Of a stretch of 50,749 nucleotides of DNA, positions 1 through 10,210 are shown in pieces. Source of the DNA: Noviherbaspirillum autotrophicum (GTDB lineage Bacteria; Pseudomonadota; Gammaproteobacteria; Burkholderiales; Burkholderiaceae_D); contig NZ_JWJG01000028.1 of NCBI RefSeq assembly GCF_000818395.1, positions 2,950,454-3,001,202 of the forward strand. The letters are read 5' to 3'. The position numbers and the translations under genes are program-made. Numbering within the stretch: position 1 is the stretch's first letter; each line of letters opens with the position of its first letter. A model generated the notes under the pieces. That model saw nothing but the letters and a program-made list of their open reading frames with translations, was not told the DNA's origin and did no database searches.

Positions 1-40
1 CAACAGGACAGCACGGCGGCTTGGCGAATAACGTGCCTGA

Positions 41-283
41 TCACTCATGTCCGGCCCCGCCATTTTCATTGCACAAGACAACTGCCTGGTTCCCGGCGAG
101 ATCGCCTTCCATGTGCTCCTGCGTAATGCCCCGGTTCTGGCGAGGCAGGCGATCGTTGGCCTGATCGCAACGCGAAGGGCGTTTTTCCCGTCCGGCTTCT
201 TTCGCCGCGGCGCTGCTCGCGCTTGCGGAAAGTAAGGAGAGCAGGGCAGTGGCGAGCGCGGCTTTTTGTTTGGAATCGAGCAT
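41..283 (-). CDS. small putative secreted protein, 80 aa
   Basis: The reading frame opens with a plausible Sec signal peptide: a Lys-containing n-region, a hydrophobic Ala/Leu-rich stretch over residues 8-20 and small residues (SASSAAA) near residue 25. An AGAGG ribosome-binding site lies 5-6 bases upstream of the ATG, which supports translation. The mature part (about 50 residues) is polar and rich in Arg, Asn and Gln, and I recognise no domain in it. The upstream neighbour on the other strand is the helicase gene, about 390 bases away. It could be a spurious frame; the good ribosome-binding site and signal peptide are the only support. Confidence 0.45.
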   Translation of the reverse strand: MLDSKQKAALATALLSLLSASASSAAAKEAGREKRPSRCDQANDRLPRQNRGITQEHMEGDLAGNQAVVLCNENGGAGHE

Positions 284-671
284 GACAGGCCTCTTTCAGT
301 CGATATGCGTTCGTTGGATGGTGCGGCCCTTTCTTAACGACGCCGGGAATCTCTTCGACGACAGCGGCTCTTGTTGTTTTGTAACGAACTGTGTCGGTTT
401 GCCATCACTGCCCAGTTTGCGGGGCCATGAAAAACTGCTCCGATAACGCATGAAATTGCCTCTATTGCGCCTATATGCAAAATTGCCAGGAAATCGCTGA
501 CCCAATACGCATCGCCGAACAGTGTTACACTTGGCCCCGCGTTGGTTCTCTTACCAGCCTGCTTGTCGACGCCCGCGATCAGATCCTCTTTCCGCGTTTC
601 ATTTCCATAAGCGATTCCCCCTAGACTGGTTCGTGCCACGCACGCAAGGTGGATTCCTGGAGCAAATCTCT
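284..671. other. intergenic region upstream of the helicase
   Basis: This 388-base divergent spacer separates the small secreted protein from the helicase. A longer in-frame extension of the helicase begins at 522 but reads as non-conserved sequence rich in Arg, Pro and Phe, so I treat it as leader. A long untranslated leader ahead of RhlE-type genes would fit cold-shock control, but I see no convincing riboswitch or hairpin and cannot place a promoter confidently. Confidence 0.4.
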
Positions 672-1997
<1,326 letters not shown>

Positions 1998-2095
1998 AGC
2001 CTGCCTTGCTGAATTAATGGGAACGGGCCACGCGCTTTATCCGGCGTTGTGGCCTGCCTCTCTGCCGCAGATGGGCAAGTGTGGCGGACTTGCGT

Positions 2096-2350
2096 CTACC
2101 CGAGGGATTTCAGGGAAATGCCCTGGACCGGCGTGCCGTCCAAGTAATCATGGCCGGCATTCGTTAATCGCCAGAAACCGCTTTCTGATTCCGCGACCCA
2201 TCCCTTGTCTTCAAGCAGGTGCAGGTGATGACGAATGACGGACTGTTCTGCATTCAACCGCTGGGCGATTCCGGCGACGTTGAGCAGCGGTTCCGGCGCT
2301 TCCAGCAGCTTTCCCAGAATCGCTTCCATTAGCATTTGATCTCGCTTCAT
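2096..2350 (-). CDS. small winged-helix protein, DUF2513-like
   Basis: About 84 residues. The start MKRDQMLMEAIL and the pattern of a helical N-terminus, HHLHLLEDKGWV and a final LTNAGHDYLDG are characteristic of the DUF2513 winged-helix family, often found in phage-related or regulatory settings. The likely role is DNA binding or protein contact through the winged helix; no enzymatic motif is seen. I set the start at MKRD because family members begin this way. A start nine residues upstream (2377) is also in frame, and neither has a strong ribosome-binding site. The gene lies between the helicase (convergent) and the chemoreceptor (same strand, 73 bases upstream). Confidence 0.7.
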   Translation of the reverse strand: MKRDQMLMEAILGKLLEAPEPLLNVAGIAQRLNAEQSVIRHHLHLLEDKGWVAESESGFWRLTNAGHDYLDGTPVQGISLKSLG

Positions 2351-2423
2351 GGCTTTGGCATTGGCAAAAAGAGCCATCTTAGCGGAATTCACCCAGCAGT
2401 AATTGCTTCCTTCGCATTCGGAT

Positions 2424-4007
2424 TCAGTGAATCCTTGGAATCCGTGCCTCCGTGCTTGCGTCGAGCCTGAAAACGCCCACCACTTGCGACAGCTTTGCCG
2501 CCTGCTCTTGCAGCGAAGCTGCTGCGGCCGCGGCTTGCTCGACCAGCGCGGCATTCTGCTGCGTTACCTGGTCCATTTGCGATATCGCCATGTTCACCTG
2601 TTCGATGCCGGCACGTTGCTCGTCGCTGGCAGAGGCAATTTCGCTCACGATGTCGCTGGCGCGTTGTACGCCCTCAACGACTTGCTGCATCGTTGCGCCG
2701 GTTTGCCCGACCAGAACGGAGCCGGATTCGACCTTTTGCACCGAATCCCGGATCAGGGCGGCGATGTCCTTTGCGGCAGTCGCGGAGCGTTGTGCCAGCG
2801 TGCGCACTTCGGCGGCAACGACGGCAAAGCCGCGCCCTTGCTCGCCGGCCCGAGCCGCCTCGACGGCGGCATTCAACGCAAGGATGTTGGTCTGGAACGC
2901 GATACCGTCGATGACGCTGATGATATCGACGATTTTTTTCGAGGACGCATCAATTGCTCCCATGGTGTCGACCACCTGCGCCACCGCCGCGCCACCGTTA
3001 GTGGCTGCCGCGGACGCCGAAGCGGCCAGCTGGTTTGCCTGACGCGCATTGTCGGCGTTCTGCTTGACGGTTGCCGTCAGTTCCTCCATCGATGACGCTG
3101 TTTCTTCAAGAGAGCTGGCCTGTTCTTCGGTACGGGACGACAAGTCCAGATTGCCGGACGCGATCTGCTTGGATGCCGTCGCAATCACGTCGCAGCCGGC
3201 GCGCACTTCGCCGACGATGCGCGCAAGGCTTTCCTGCATCTGCTTGATCGCATGCATCAGGCTCGTCGTATCGTTTGGTCGAAGCGCGATCCCAACAGCC
3301 AAGTCGCCCTGCGCGATGCGGTGAGCCGCCAGCATCGCCTCGACCGGCTCGCCGCCGAGCTGGTGCTGGATACTGCGGGCAATCACAGCAGCCACCATGA
3401 TGCTAAGCACGGCCGACAGGAGGCCGAGGGCCACAAGCATGCGTTGCGAGACAGTCGCCAGGTCGACGATGTCGCCACGCATGCGCGTAATCGCCTCCGC
3501 CTGATGGCGCGAGAGTTTGGCGATGGAGGCAACGTATTCCGTCAGGGCAGGTTCAAGGAGGGATTGCACCAGCTTGCGAGCATTGTCCTCGCTGACTCCT
3601 TTTTCCTTGAACACCGCTTCACGCGCGGCGATATAGGTCCGCCGCTGCTGGGCGATCTGCTCGAAGAGCCGCTGCTCTTCCCCGCTCTTGCTGAAGCCGT
3701 CGAGCTGTTTCTGGATCTCCGAAATCCGGCTGCTGGTTTCCTTGATTTTTTTCTGAACCTGTTCCTGCCGCGCAGCGTCATTCGACTCCGCGACAGCAAT
3801 GGTGCGCGCGCCATTGACGTTGGTGCTCGCCGCCCATTCCGTCACCAGGCGCTCCTTGACCATGACCTCGTTTACCATTTTTTCCACGACATCCCGAGCG
3901 CCCTGTAGACGCCACGTTGCCAGGCCTACGATCAGGCACAGCATCAGGATAGAGAAGGAAAATCCAAGGGCAAGTCGGGTTCGAACGGTTGTGCTTCCAA
4001 GTTTCAT
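2424..4007 (-). CDS. methyl-accepting chemotaxis protein
   Basis: A 527-residue chemoreceptor. Residues ~12-32 form transmembrane helix 1, ~35-185 a helical periplasmic sensor of the four-helix-bundle type, ~190-212 transmembrane helix 2, then a HAMP linker and a long coiled-coil signalling domain. The hairpin tip matches the universal receptor motif ([18 protein letters not shown], then [14 protein letters not shown]), the site that binds CheA and CheW. Glu/Gln pairs flanked by Ala and Ser ([20 protein letters not shown]) mark likely methylation sites. There is no NWETF-type tether at the C-terminus. No che genes are adjacent, so this is an orphan receptor whose ligand cannot be read from sequence. 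Confidence 0.95.
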   Translation of the reverse strand: MKLGSTTVRTRLALGFSFSILMLCLIVGLATWRLQGARDVVEKMVNEVMVKERLVTEWAASTNVNGARTIAVAESNDAARQEQVQKKIKETSSRISEIQKQLDGFSKSGEEQRLFEQIAQQRRTYIAAREAVFKEKGVSEDNARKLVQSLLEPALTEYVASIAKLSRHQAEAITRMRGDIVDLATVSQRMLVALGLLSAVLSIMVAAVIARSIQHQLGGEPVEAMLAAHRIAQGDLAVGIALRPNDTTSLMHAIKQMQESLARIVGEVRAGCDVIATASKQIASGNLDLSSRTEEQASSLEETASSMEELTATVKQNADNARQANQLAASASAAATNGGAAVAQVVDTMGAIDASSKKIVDIISVIDGIAFQTNILALNAAVEAARAGEQGRGFAVVAAEVRTLAQRSATAAKDIAALIRDSVQKVESGSVLVGQTGATMQQVVEGVQRASDIVSEIASASDEQRAGIEQVNMAISQMDQVTQQNAALVEQAAAAAASLQEQAAKLSQVVGVFRLDASTEARIPRIH

Positions 4008-4347
4008 GGTGCGCTGTGGTCAAGTATTCAGTCTATGGACAATGGAAATAGGTGTCGGGCGGTGACAAAAAATCGGCGCACCATCATCTTCAATCTGCAT
4101 TAAATTTTTCTGCCGAAGAGTGCAGCGTGCGGCGCGTTGCTTTTTTCTCTACACAAGAATGATTTGCATCGCTTCAGCTTAAAGGTATTCCCCTGGCGAT
4201 GTAATGGGAATTAGATGATGAAATCAGCCCTTTCTTTTCGGCAGGCTGCGCGATGCGTCCATATATGTATCTAATCTGTATCGTTATTGCGTCGGCACGA
4301 TCACGAGCGACGTGATCGCATGCCTGCTTCGTTGAAGACGGCGGGAG
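4008..4347. other. AT-richer intergenic region
   Basis: This 340-base gap lies upstream of the chemoreceptor and downstream of the 110-residue gene on the same strand. It is noticeably AT-richer than its surroundings and should hold the receptor promoter. I see no coding frame, tRNA or strong hairpin in it. Confidence 0.4.
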
Positions 4348-4680
4348 TCAGAGCTGGCGCAGGCGCGCCGATTCATCGGTCCACTTCGCGCTGCGCAGGG
4401 CGACGATGCGTGCGCCGTGTTCGGTGGCCAGCGCTTTCGCCTCTTCGGTGAAGACCGTTCCAACCACGATGATGCCGTCGGGTGCGGGCACGTCCAAGCG
4501 CCGGAACGCGCGTTCAAGCTCGGCGGACGACACCACATCGCGCTCGGCATGCGCGCAGAGAATCAGCGTGTATTGCCCGTCGCTCCTGACGCCCTTGACG
4601 ATCTCGGGACGGTAGGGCGGCGGCACGCTGTCGCGCAGCCGTGCCCCGACGACACTCCGGATGGTTGCTTTGTTCGCCAT
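4348..4680 (-). CDS. conserved-looking hypothetical protein, 110 aa
   Basis: I do not recognise the family. The 110 residues read as a compact soluble alpha/beta protein: a beta-like segment YTLILCAHAERDVVSS, a helix, another hydrophobic strand PDGIIVVGTVFT, a helix EEAKALATEHGARIVALR, and an acidic or basic end. The pattern of a strand followed by a helix, then 'ARIVALR', resembles Rossmann-like or Mrr-type nuclease folds, but no catalytic motif is visible. No clear ribosome-binding site precedes the ATG. It lies 25 bases downstream of the DUF2231 gene on the same strand and may be co-transcribed with it. Confidence 0.6.
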   Translation of the reverse strand: MANKATIRSVVGARLRDSVPPPYRPEIVKGVRSDGQYTLILCAHAERDVVSSAELERAFRRLDVPAPDGIIVVGTVFTEEAKALATEHGARIVALRSAKWTDESARLRQL

Positions 4681-4705
4681 TGTTTGGCGTGTCGATCAGC
4701 ATACG

Positions 4706-5245
4706 CTAGTGCAACATCGGGCCGCCCGACGGCATGATGCTCTCTTCCTTCAGCATCATGCGTTGGACCGCATCGTCATGCGGCAGCTTCAGTTCGCGCG
4801 CATCTTCGATCGGATTGACGCCCTTCACGCGCATGCCCTGTTCATACACCATCCGCCCGCCGAACCATCCCGACACCAAGACCCCGGCGGCGGCCACGGC
4901 GGACAATACCAGCGAGCCGCCCTGATGGTTGTCGCGGTTGCGCCGGCGCAGGAGATTGAGCGCCGTCGTGGCGAGTGCGCTGACGTTCAGCAGCGCATGA
5001 ACATTGGCCGTGCGCTTGACCTCGGTGTGAGGGCGGATCGAAAGATAGTCCACGGCGCCGGCGGCTCCCGCTGCCAGACCGCCGATCACGCCGCCCATCA
5101 TGCTGTAGTAAGCGGCGTCGGCATAGGATTGCTTCCCGGTGGCGCGATACATCGCGTCGAGAATAAAGCCGAAAGGAATCAGCGCGGCCGGCGCAACAAT
5201 CAGCATCGGATGCAGCGGATGACTGGCAACAGTGGCTTGGGGCAT
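4706..5245 (-). CDS. DUF2231-type membrane protein
   Basis: A 179-residue inner-membrane protein. The start HPLHPMLI followed by a hydrophobic helix is the signature of DUF2231 proteins; three or four further hydrophobic segments follow (GGVIGGLAAGAAGAVDYL, ALLNVSALATTALNLL, LVLSAVAAAGVLVSGWFGG). The soluble C-terminal tail carries the usual GVNPIEDARELK-like segment. Function in this family is not well defined; some members accompany redox or metal genes. I chose the ATG at 5245 because it has a near-perfect GGAGG six bases upstream; a longer frame back to 5614 lacks plausible sequence. Confidence in the family is good, in function low. Confidence 0.85.
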   Translation of the reverse strand: MPQATVASHPLHPMLIVAPAALIPFGFILDAMYRATGKQSYADAAYYSMMGGVIGGLAAGAAGAVDYLSIRPHTEVKRTANVHALLNVSALATTALNLLRRRNRDNHQGGSLVLSAVAAAGVLVSGWFGGRMVYEQGMRVKGVNPIEDARELKLPHDDAVQRMMLKEESIMPSGGPMLH

Positions 5246-5607
5246 GGCAACCTCCTTCGCGTAAAAGTGGATAGACCGGCATGCCACCATTAAGTGCAAC
5301 GGGTGCACGCTTGCCAGTTCGAGGACGGTCGTAACGGTAAGAAGCATGCCGGCCGAAAAAGAAGGAGGCGGGTTAATCGAGCCTGCTTCCCTATCCGAAT
5401 AAACGCACTTGTAATTCCGAGCGCTGCCCGTATCTGTAAGGGTGATTCCGGCGCTACCACTCGGCGCGTTCCGCGCTGTCATTCTTTGCGGAATCGTCTC
5501 GCTGTCGAGGCACCGCGTTGCGGGCTTCCTCATTACTTTTGCGACAAATAATTTCAGCCATGCATTCCGAATTCCATTACAGATTCCGCAAATTGAAGAG
5601 AGGCGCC
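5246..5607. other. divergent intergenic region
   Basis: This 362-base spacer separates the DUF2231 gene from the hydrolase gene on the opposite strand and should contain both promoters. An in-frame upstream extension of the hydrolase covers 5518-5607 but looks non-coding. I see no repeat or strong hairpin. Confidence 0.35.
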
Positions 5608-6372
5608 ATGGCAAGGCTGGCCTTGCTGTCTTCCCGATTCGATCCGATGCTGAAGACGGCGGAGTCGTTGCTCAAGATGGAATACACGGGGGGCGCCGCG
5701 AGCAAGAATTTGATCGTTTTCCTGCCTGGCATCGGCGACCTGGCGGAAGACTTCGAGAGAAGCGGGTTCATCGCCGATTTGCGCCGTCATGGCATTACCG
5801 CCGACGCTATCGCTGTCGATGCCCACTATGGTTATTATGCGTCCCGCGCAATTCACGCAAGAATCGCGGAAGATGTGGTCGATGCCGCGCAGGAAGCCGG
5901 CTATGAGCGCATCTGGCTTGCCGGCATTTCCCTCGGGGGATTCGGCGCGTCCTCCTTCGCGGCGTTGACGTCATCGCGACTCTCCGGCTTGTTGTTGCTC
6001 GCGCCATACCTGGGCGGCGGCGACCTGGTGAATGAAATCGCCACCGCCGGCGGCCTCGGCCAGTGGGAACCCGGCCTCGTGCAAACCGGGGATTATCCGC
6101 GCGCCGTATGGGCATGGCTAAAAGAAAACTATGCGCAGCAACAGTCGCCGATGCCGATCTATCTGGGCTATGGCACAAACGACATGTTTGCCGGTGCGAA
6201 TGCATTGCTGGCCGATGTCTTGCCTACATCACAGGTGTATTCGATCAGCGGCGGGCACGACTGGAGGACGTGGAAAAAGCTCTGGCCGCAAATGCTCGCC
6301 GGGTGCAAGACGATGCTGGAGACTGCTCACCCAGCGGCGTCTTCTTCTCCTGTAAGCGGCAACATCGCTTGA
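5608..6372 (+). CDS. alpha/beta hydrolase
   Basis: About 254 residues with an alpha/beta-hydrolase fold. The strand and oxyanion loop are at LIVFLPGIGD, the nucleophile elbow is GISLGG (Ser as nucleophile), an acid is likely in YGTNDMFAG, and the catalytic His is in SGGHDW. No signal peptide is seen, so the enzyme is probably cytosolic; the substrate (ester, lipid or thioester) cannot be told. The ATG at 5608 has an AAGAGAGG ribosome-binding site, better than the in-frame starts at 5518 and 5563. Its last 46 bases overlap the end of the convergent acyltransferase gene, which hints at a lipid-related context but does not prove it. Confidence 0.88.
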   Translation: MARLALLSSRFDPMLKTAESLLKMEYTGGAASKNLIVFLPGIGDLAEDFERSGFIADLRRHGITADAIAVDAHYGYYASRAIHARIAEDVVDAAQEAGYERIWLAGISLGGFGASSFAALTSSRLSGLLLLAPYLGGGDLVNEIATAGGLGQWEPGLVQTGDYPRAVWAWLKENYAQQQSPMPIYLGYGTNDMFAGANALLADVLPTSQVYSISGGHDWRTWKKLWPQMLAGCKTMLETAHPAASSSPVSGNIA

Positions 6373-7058
6373 CGCGCCTGGCTGCGTAATGCCAGCTCCG
6401 ATGGCGGATCGGCGGCATCCGGTTGAAATACCGGCCCGACTTCCAGTTCAATGGCTGTGCGGTGCGGAAGCCAGGTGCGCGGCCACAGTGCTTTGCGCGT
6501 GCCGCGCAAGCCCGCCACCACGATCGGCACGTTTTCGGCAATGGCCGCAATGAACGCGCCGGAGTGAAACGGCTTCAACCCCGTTTCCGGCACAAAACCG
6601 CCTTCGGGAAACACGATAAGGTTTTTGCCACGGCGTAGCGCCGCCCTGAGGAGGTCCACATTTGTCGCCGCATGGTCATGGTCGTGGTGCAGAACCACCG
6701 TTCCCAAGCCCCTGAGCAATGGGTAGAGCAGGCTCTGGCTGGGATACTGCTGCCGCACGACGAAGGCATATCCCGGTCGTGCCGGCAGGAGTGCAGTCAG
6801 TGCCACTCCGTCCACGAAGCTGGTGTGATTGACCAGCAAGATATGCGGTGCGGGTGGCAATCGTTCGATGCCCTGTGCGGAAACGGGTACGGCGGCGAGA
6901 CGAAAAATCAGCCGCGTCCCCGCACGGGCAACAGGCCGTCCGTAGCGCGGAGACCATAACAGGATGACCAGAATACTGACGGAGAGCAGGACCAACGCAA
7001 AGACAAGCCATGCATAGCATCCGTAGCTCCATGCGGCGAAACGTCGTAGTTGGCTCAT
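6327..7058 (-). CDS. 1-acyl-sn-glycerol-3-phosphate acyltransferase family (PlsC-like)
   Basis: About 243 residues. An N-terminal membrane anchor (WLVFALVLLSVSILVILLW) is followed by the acyltransferase domain with NHTSFVD (the HX4D catalytic motif) near residue 85 and FPEGG near residue 150, the acyl-acceptor-binding motif. Such enzymes transfer a fatty acyl group to lysophosphatidate or related lysolipids at the inner membrane. This may be a second PlsC-type paralogue or an ornithine-lipid-type enzyme. The first ATG is at 7058; a TTG at 7094 would add 12 residues. Neither has a strong ribosome-binding site. The 3' end overlaps the convergent hydrolase gene by 46 bases. Confidence 0.88.
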   Translation of the reverse strand: MSQLRRFAAWSYGCYAWLVFALVLLSVSILVILLWSPRYGRPVARAGTRLIFRLAAVPVSAQGIERLPPAPHILLVNHTSFVDGVALTALLPARPGYAFVVRQQYPSQSLLYPLLRGLGTVVLHHDHDHAATNVDLLRAALRRGKNLIVFPEGGFVPETGLKPFHSGAFIAAIAENVPIVVAGLRGTRKALWPRTWLPHRTAIELEVGPVFQPDAADPPSELALRSQARQAMLPLTGEEDAAG

Positions 7059-7272
7059 GGCACGTAGGGAAAGGCGGTGGACATACCGCGCCAAGGGATG
7101 AATTCAGCGTTGAAACAATATCGTTGTCGGCAACATTGTGCGCCCACGGTTTTTCAGCGTCTTGATGAATATATGCGCGACATCGCGCTCAATCCGTTGC
7201 AGGCATAGCGTGCTGAACGAACCGCAACTTGCCCCGGATGTCAAAATCCTGAGTCCCATCAAGGGGAAGTGT

Positions 7273-7620
7273 ATGAAGCCGCTACGCATCTGCCTGGTGA
7301 TTGTCGTGCTGCTGTCCGCATGCGCGCACCGGGATATTGACTATCCGATTGGATTTTTGGGCGATCCGGCACCATTAAACGGCGCCACAGAAACGATCGC
7401 AATCCGGCCAGACACCAAATGGATCAATGTCACCGGCGGCGATACTGTCCGATTCGTCGTGGGTGAAAAATCCTTCGCCTGGACATTCAATGTTGCAAGG
7501 AACGTCACCGCATTCGACTTGCGCCGCGTCGCGCCGCCCGGCGTGCTGGACCATCGTGTGGATGCCTATGTCGCGCCCGATCCAAAGTACCTAGGCGGAG
7601 ATGGCGACAGTCGCATGTGA
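7273..7620 (+). CDS. CzcE-like heavy-metal-response lipoprotein
   Basis: A 115-residue exported protein. The N-terminus is a lipoprotein signal with a lipobox LLSAC at residue ~16. The mature part has the CzcE-family pattern: FLGDPAPLNGATETI, then PDTKWINVTGGDTVRFVVG, FAWTFNV, FDLRRVAPPGVLDHRVDAYVAPDP. In Cupriavidus CzcE is a periplasmic copper-binding protein of the czc cobalt-zinc-cadmium cluster; here it stands alone with no efflux pump or two-component system nearby. The ATG at 7273 has GGGGAAG upstream and defines a proper signal peptide, whereas the longer frame from 7138 does not. Metal specificity is inference. Confidence 0.82.
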   Translation: MKPLRICLVIVVLLSACAHRDIDYPIGFLGDPAPLNGATETIAIRPDTKWINVTGGDTVRFVVGEKSFAWTFNVARNVTAFDLRRVAPPGVLDHRVDAYVAPDPKYLGGDGDSRM

Positions 7621-7659
7621 AAGGGCGTTCTCATGCCCTCGTCCAGGTATTTACGGGGC

Positions 7660-8451
7660 TCACAACACGTGGTCGAGGAAGGCGCGCGTTCTGGCATGCT
7701 GCGGATTGGAGAACAGGGCCGCCGCGCTGCCCGCCTCCACGATTTCACCCTTGTCCATGAAAACCACGCGGGTCGAGACGTCCCGTGCAAAGTTCATTTC
7801 ATGGGTGACGACCAGCATGGTCATGTGCTCTTCGGCCAGCTGGCGCATGGCGCGCAAGACTTCGCCGGTCAACTCCGGGTCGAGCGCCGAGGTCGGTTCG
7901 TCGAACAGCATCAGGTCGGGTTCCATGGCAAGCGCGCGGGCAATGGCGACGCGCTGCTTCTGTCCGCCCGAGAGCTGCGACGGATAGCTGCCGCTCTTGT
8001 CGAGCAAGTCGACCTTGCGCAGCAAGGCTTCCGCCTTGGGCACGATTTCGTCGCGGCGCATGCGCTTTACGGTCATCGGCGCCTCGATGATATTTTCGAG
8101 GACGGTGAGGTGGGGGAAGAGATTGAAATGCTGGAACACCATGCCTGTCCTGCTGCAGATGCGGCGCACGTCGGCGAGTGGTGCGTAGCGGCAGGTGCCA
8201 TTGGCATCGGTCGTTGCCATCGTTTCGCCCTCGATGGCGAGATGGCCGCCGTCGATCGTTTCGAGGTGGTTGAGGCAGCGCAGAAAGGTACTCTTGCCCG
8301 ACCCGGAAGGGCCGATCAGGGCGACCACATCGCCTTTTCCGACATCCAGCGAAATGCCCTTCAAGACTTCCAGGTCGCCGAAGCGCTTGTGTATGTCGCG
8401 TGCCTGAATCATCAGCATCGGTTCCACGGCATCATCCTTCATAGACGGCAT
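7660..8451 (-). CDS. polar amino-acid ABC transporter, ATP-binding subunit
   Basis: A 263-residue ATPase of the GlnQ/HisP class, driving uptake of a polar amino acid. Walker A (GPSGSGKST), Q-loop, signature LSGGQKQR, Walker B ([13 protein letters not shown]) and the switch His (VVTHEMNFA) are all intact. It is the third gene of a minus-strand operon: binding protein, permease, ATPase. The listed start overlaps the permease end by 20 bases, which suggests translational coupling; in-frame ATGs at 8442 and 8418 are alternatives, and family homology begins near [13 protein letters not shown] (8418). The ATPase is specific to the class, but the substrate is set by the binding protein. Confidence 0.93.
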   Translation of the reverse strand: MPSMKDDAVEPMLMIQARDIHKRFGDLEVLKGISLDVGKGDVVALIGPSGSGKSTFLRCLNHLETIDGGHLAIEGETMATTDANGTCRYAPLADVRRICSRTGMVFQHFNLFPHLTVLENIIEAPMTVKRMRRDEIVPKAEALLRKVDLLDKSGSYPSQLSGGQKQRVAIARALAMEPDLMLFDEPTSALDPELTGEVLRAMRQLAEEHMTMLVVTHEMNFARDVSTRVVFMDKGEIVEAGSAAALFSNPQHARTRAFLDHVL

Positions 8452-9085
8452 AACGTTTTTCCAGGCGATGGAAGCCCCAGGTCAGCACCAGGGTCATGAT
8501 CAGGTAGAACGCGGCGGCGACGACGAACGGCATCGTGGTGAAGTCGCGCTGCACGATGCCGCGCGCCGCGCGCAGCAGGTCGTTCATGGCCAGCACATAG
8601 ATCAGCGAGGTGTCCTTGACGAGGGTAATGGTCTCGTTGCTGATCGGCGGCAGGACGCGCTTGACGACCTGCGGCAGGATGATCCGGCGCATGGTCTGCA
8701 CATAGTTCATGCCCAGCACCTGCGCCGCCTCGTACTGCCCGCGATCGACCGACTGGATGCCGGAGCGGAAGATCTCGGCGAAATAGGCCGCGTAATTGAG
8801 CGTGAACGCGACGATGGCAGCGGGGAAATCCGGCAGCCGCACGCCGACGACCGGCACCCAGGGCAGCGCGAAGTAGATGAACAGCATCTGCAGCATCAGC
8901 GGCGTGCCGCGCATCAGCCAGATGTAGCCGCTCACGAGGCCGCTGGCGAAACGGAAATGGGAAACGCGGATCAACGCCAGCGCGAGGCCCAGCGGCATCG
9001 AGAGCACCAGCGTGATGAAAAAGACTTTCAGGGTGACGCCGCTGCCGTCCAGCAGCGGGCCCATGATTTCAAAGATGTAGGTCAT
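8432..9085 (-). CDS. polar amino-acid ABC transporter, permease subunit
   Basis: A 217-residue inner-membrane permease of the HisMQ/GlnP type. It has about five hydrophobic helices and the conserved EAA-loop ([25 protein letters not shown], near residues 95-120) that docks on the ATPase. Only one permease gene is present, so the transporter probably uses a homodimer. The start lies 57 bases after the binding-protein stop, and a strong hairpin sits in that gap. The ribosome-binding site is weak, fitting lower expression than the binding protein. Confidence 0.93.
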   Translation of the reverse strand: MTYIFEIMGPLLDGSGVTLKVFFITLVLSMPLGLALALIRVSHFRFASGLVSGYIWLMRGTPLMLQMLFIYFALPWVPVVGVRLPDFPAAIVAFTLNYAAYFAEIFRSGIQSVDRGQYEAAQVLGMNYVQTMRRIILPQVVKRVLPPISNETITLVKDTSLIYVLAMNDLLRAARGIVQRDFTTMPFVVAAAFYLIMTLVLTWGFHRLEKRYAVYEG

Positions 9086-9092
9086 ATTGGCG

Positions 9093-9116
9093 ATGACCCG
9101 GCACCGGCCGGGTCAT
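9093..9116 (-). promoter_or_regulatory. intercistronic hairpin between binding protein and permease
   Basis: Perfect 10-base arms ATGACCCGGC / GCCGGGTCAT with a four-base loop lie in the gap between the binding-protein stop (9143) and the permease start (9085). There is no T-tract after it, so it is not a typical terminator. In ABC operons such hairpins commonly protect the upstream mRNA and let the binding protein outnumber the membrane parts; that role here is inference. Confidence 0.65.
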
Positions 9117-9142
9117 GCAGGAAGTAAGGCGCGGAGGCAGCT

Positions 9143-9934
9143 TTATTTGACGATGTTCTTGCCGAACCACTGGGTCGAGATTTTCTCGGCGGTGCCGTCC
9201 TTCTTCATGTCGGCGAGTGCCTTTTCCAGCTTGCCCAGCAGCGCCGTGTCATCCTTGCGCACGCCGACGCCGTATTCTTCGGTGCCGAAATTCTCGTCCA
9301 GCACGACATACTCGCCCGGCTTCTTGGCCGTGTAGTAGCGGCCGACCACCTCGTCGACCACCAGCGCATCGAGACGGCCAGTGCTCACATCCATCAAGGC
9401 CGCGACATTGTCGCCGAACTTGCGCAGCTCCTTCAGATTCTTCGCAACGGCATCTTTCTCGACGGCTTCGACGGCGCTGCTGCCTTCCTGCACGCCGACG
9501 ATCTTGCCGGCCAAGTCTGCCTTGGTCTTGAGCGGCGACTTGGCGGTCACGATGATGATCTGGCGGTTTTCCAGGTACGGCGAGGTAAAAGCGATCTGTT
9601 CCTTGCGCTTCTCGGTGATGGTCAGGCCATTCCACAATGCATCGACGCGCTTGCCGCCCAGTTCGGCTTCCTTCGCGTTCCAGTCGATGGGCTTGAATTC
9701 GACCGCCACGCCGAGACGCTTGCCGGCCTCGCGCGCCAAGTCGATGTCGAAGCCGACCAGCTCGTTGGACTTGCTGTCACGAAAACCCATCGGGGGGAAG
9801 TTGTCATCCAGCCCAATGACGATCTTCTCAGCGGCAGCTGGCGCCGAAGCGGCCGGTGCCGAAGGCTTGTCGCAAGCCGACAGGAGTACGCCCGCAACGA
9901 GGGCAGCGGAAAGCATCGAAAGCGTTTTCTTCAT
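9143..9934 (-). CDS. polar amino-acid ABC transporter, substrate-binding lipoprotein
   Basis: About 263 residues, family 3 solute-binding protein. A lipoprotein signal with lipobox LLSAC near residue 20 is followed by an Ala/Pro-rich linker and the mature domain starting EKIVIGLDDNFPPMGFRD. The family features GFDIDLAREAGKRLG, the IDWNAKEAELGGKRVDALWNGLTIT hinge region and the Arg/Asp ligand-contact segments are present. It captures a polar or charged amino acid (cystine, glutamine or similar) in the periplasm for the permease. The ATG at 9934 has AGGAA six bases upstream; the start nine codons earlier does not. It is the first gene of the operon. Confidence 0.92.
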   Translation of the reverse strand: MKKTLSMLSAALVAGVLLSACDKPSAPAASAPAAAEKIVIGLDDNFPPMGFRDSKSNELVGFDIDLAREAGKRLGVAVEFKPIDWNAKEAELGGKRVDALWNGLTITEKRKEQIAFTSPYLENRQIIIVTAKSPLKTKADLAGKIVGVQEGSSAVEAVEKDAVAKNLKELRKFGDNVAALMDVSTGRLDALVVDEVVGRYYTAKKPGEYVVLDENFGTEEYGVGVRKDDTALLGKLEKALADMKKDGTAEKISTQWFGKNIVK

Positions 9935-10210
9935 GGAATTTCCTGGAGTCAAGATGAGCAAACGCTGGATTATTTCATAAAAACGGGCGCTTTCCTCAAT
10001 GTTGTTGTGCGAGATGGGGAAGACGATGCGCCTGTAAATTCTGTATGCAGCGCGCGCAGGGGACGCTTCGAGCTGCCACTTTCATCGCATGGCGGTAGCC
10101 CTTGATCTGTTTTATTGATAAATTTCATTGGAAGCGCAGCTTCCTCTAAAGAGAAGCCTTTCATCCTGTACGTGCCGGCATTAACCGGTCACGTTTCGCA
10201 TGGAGCACAT

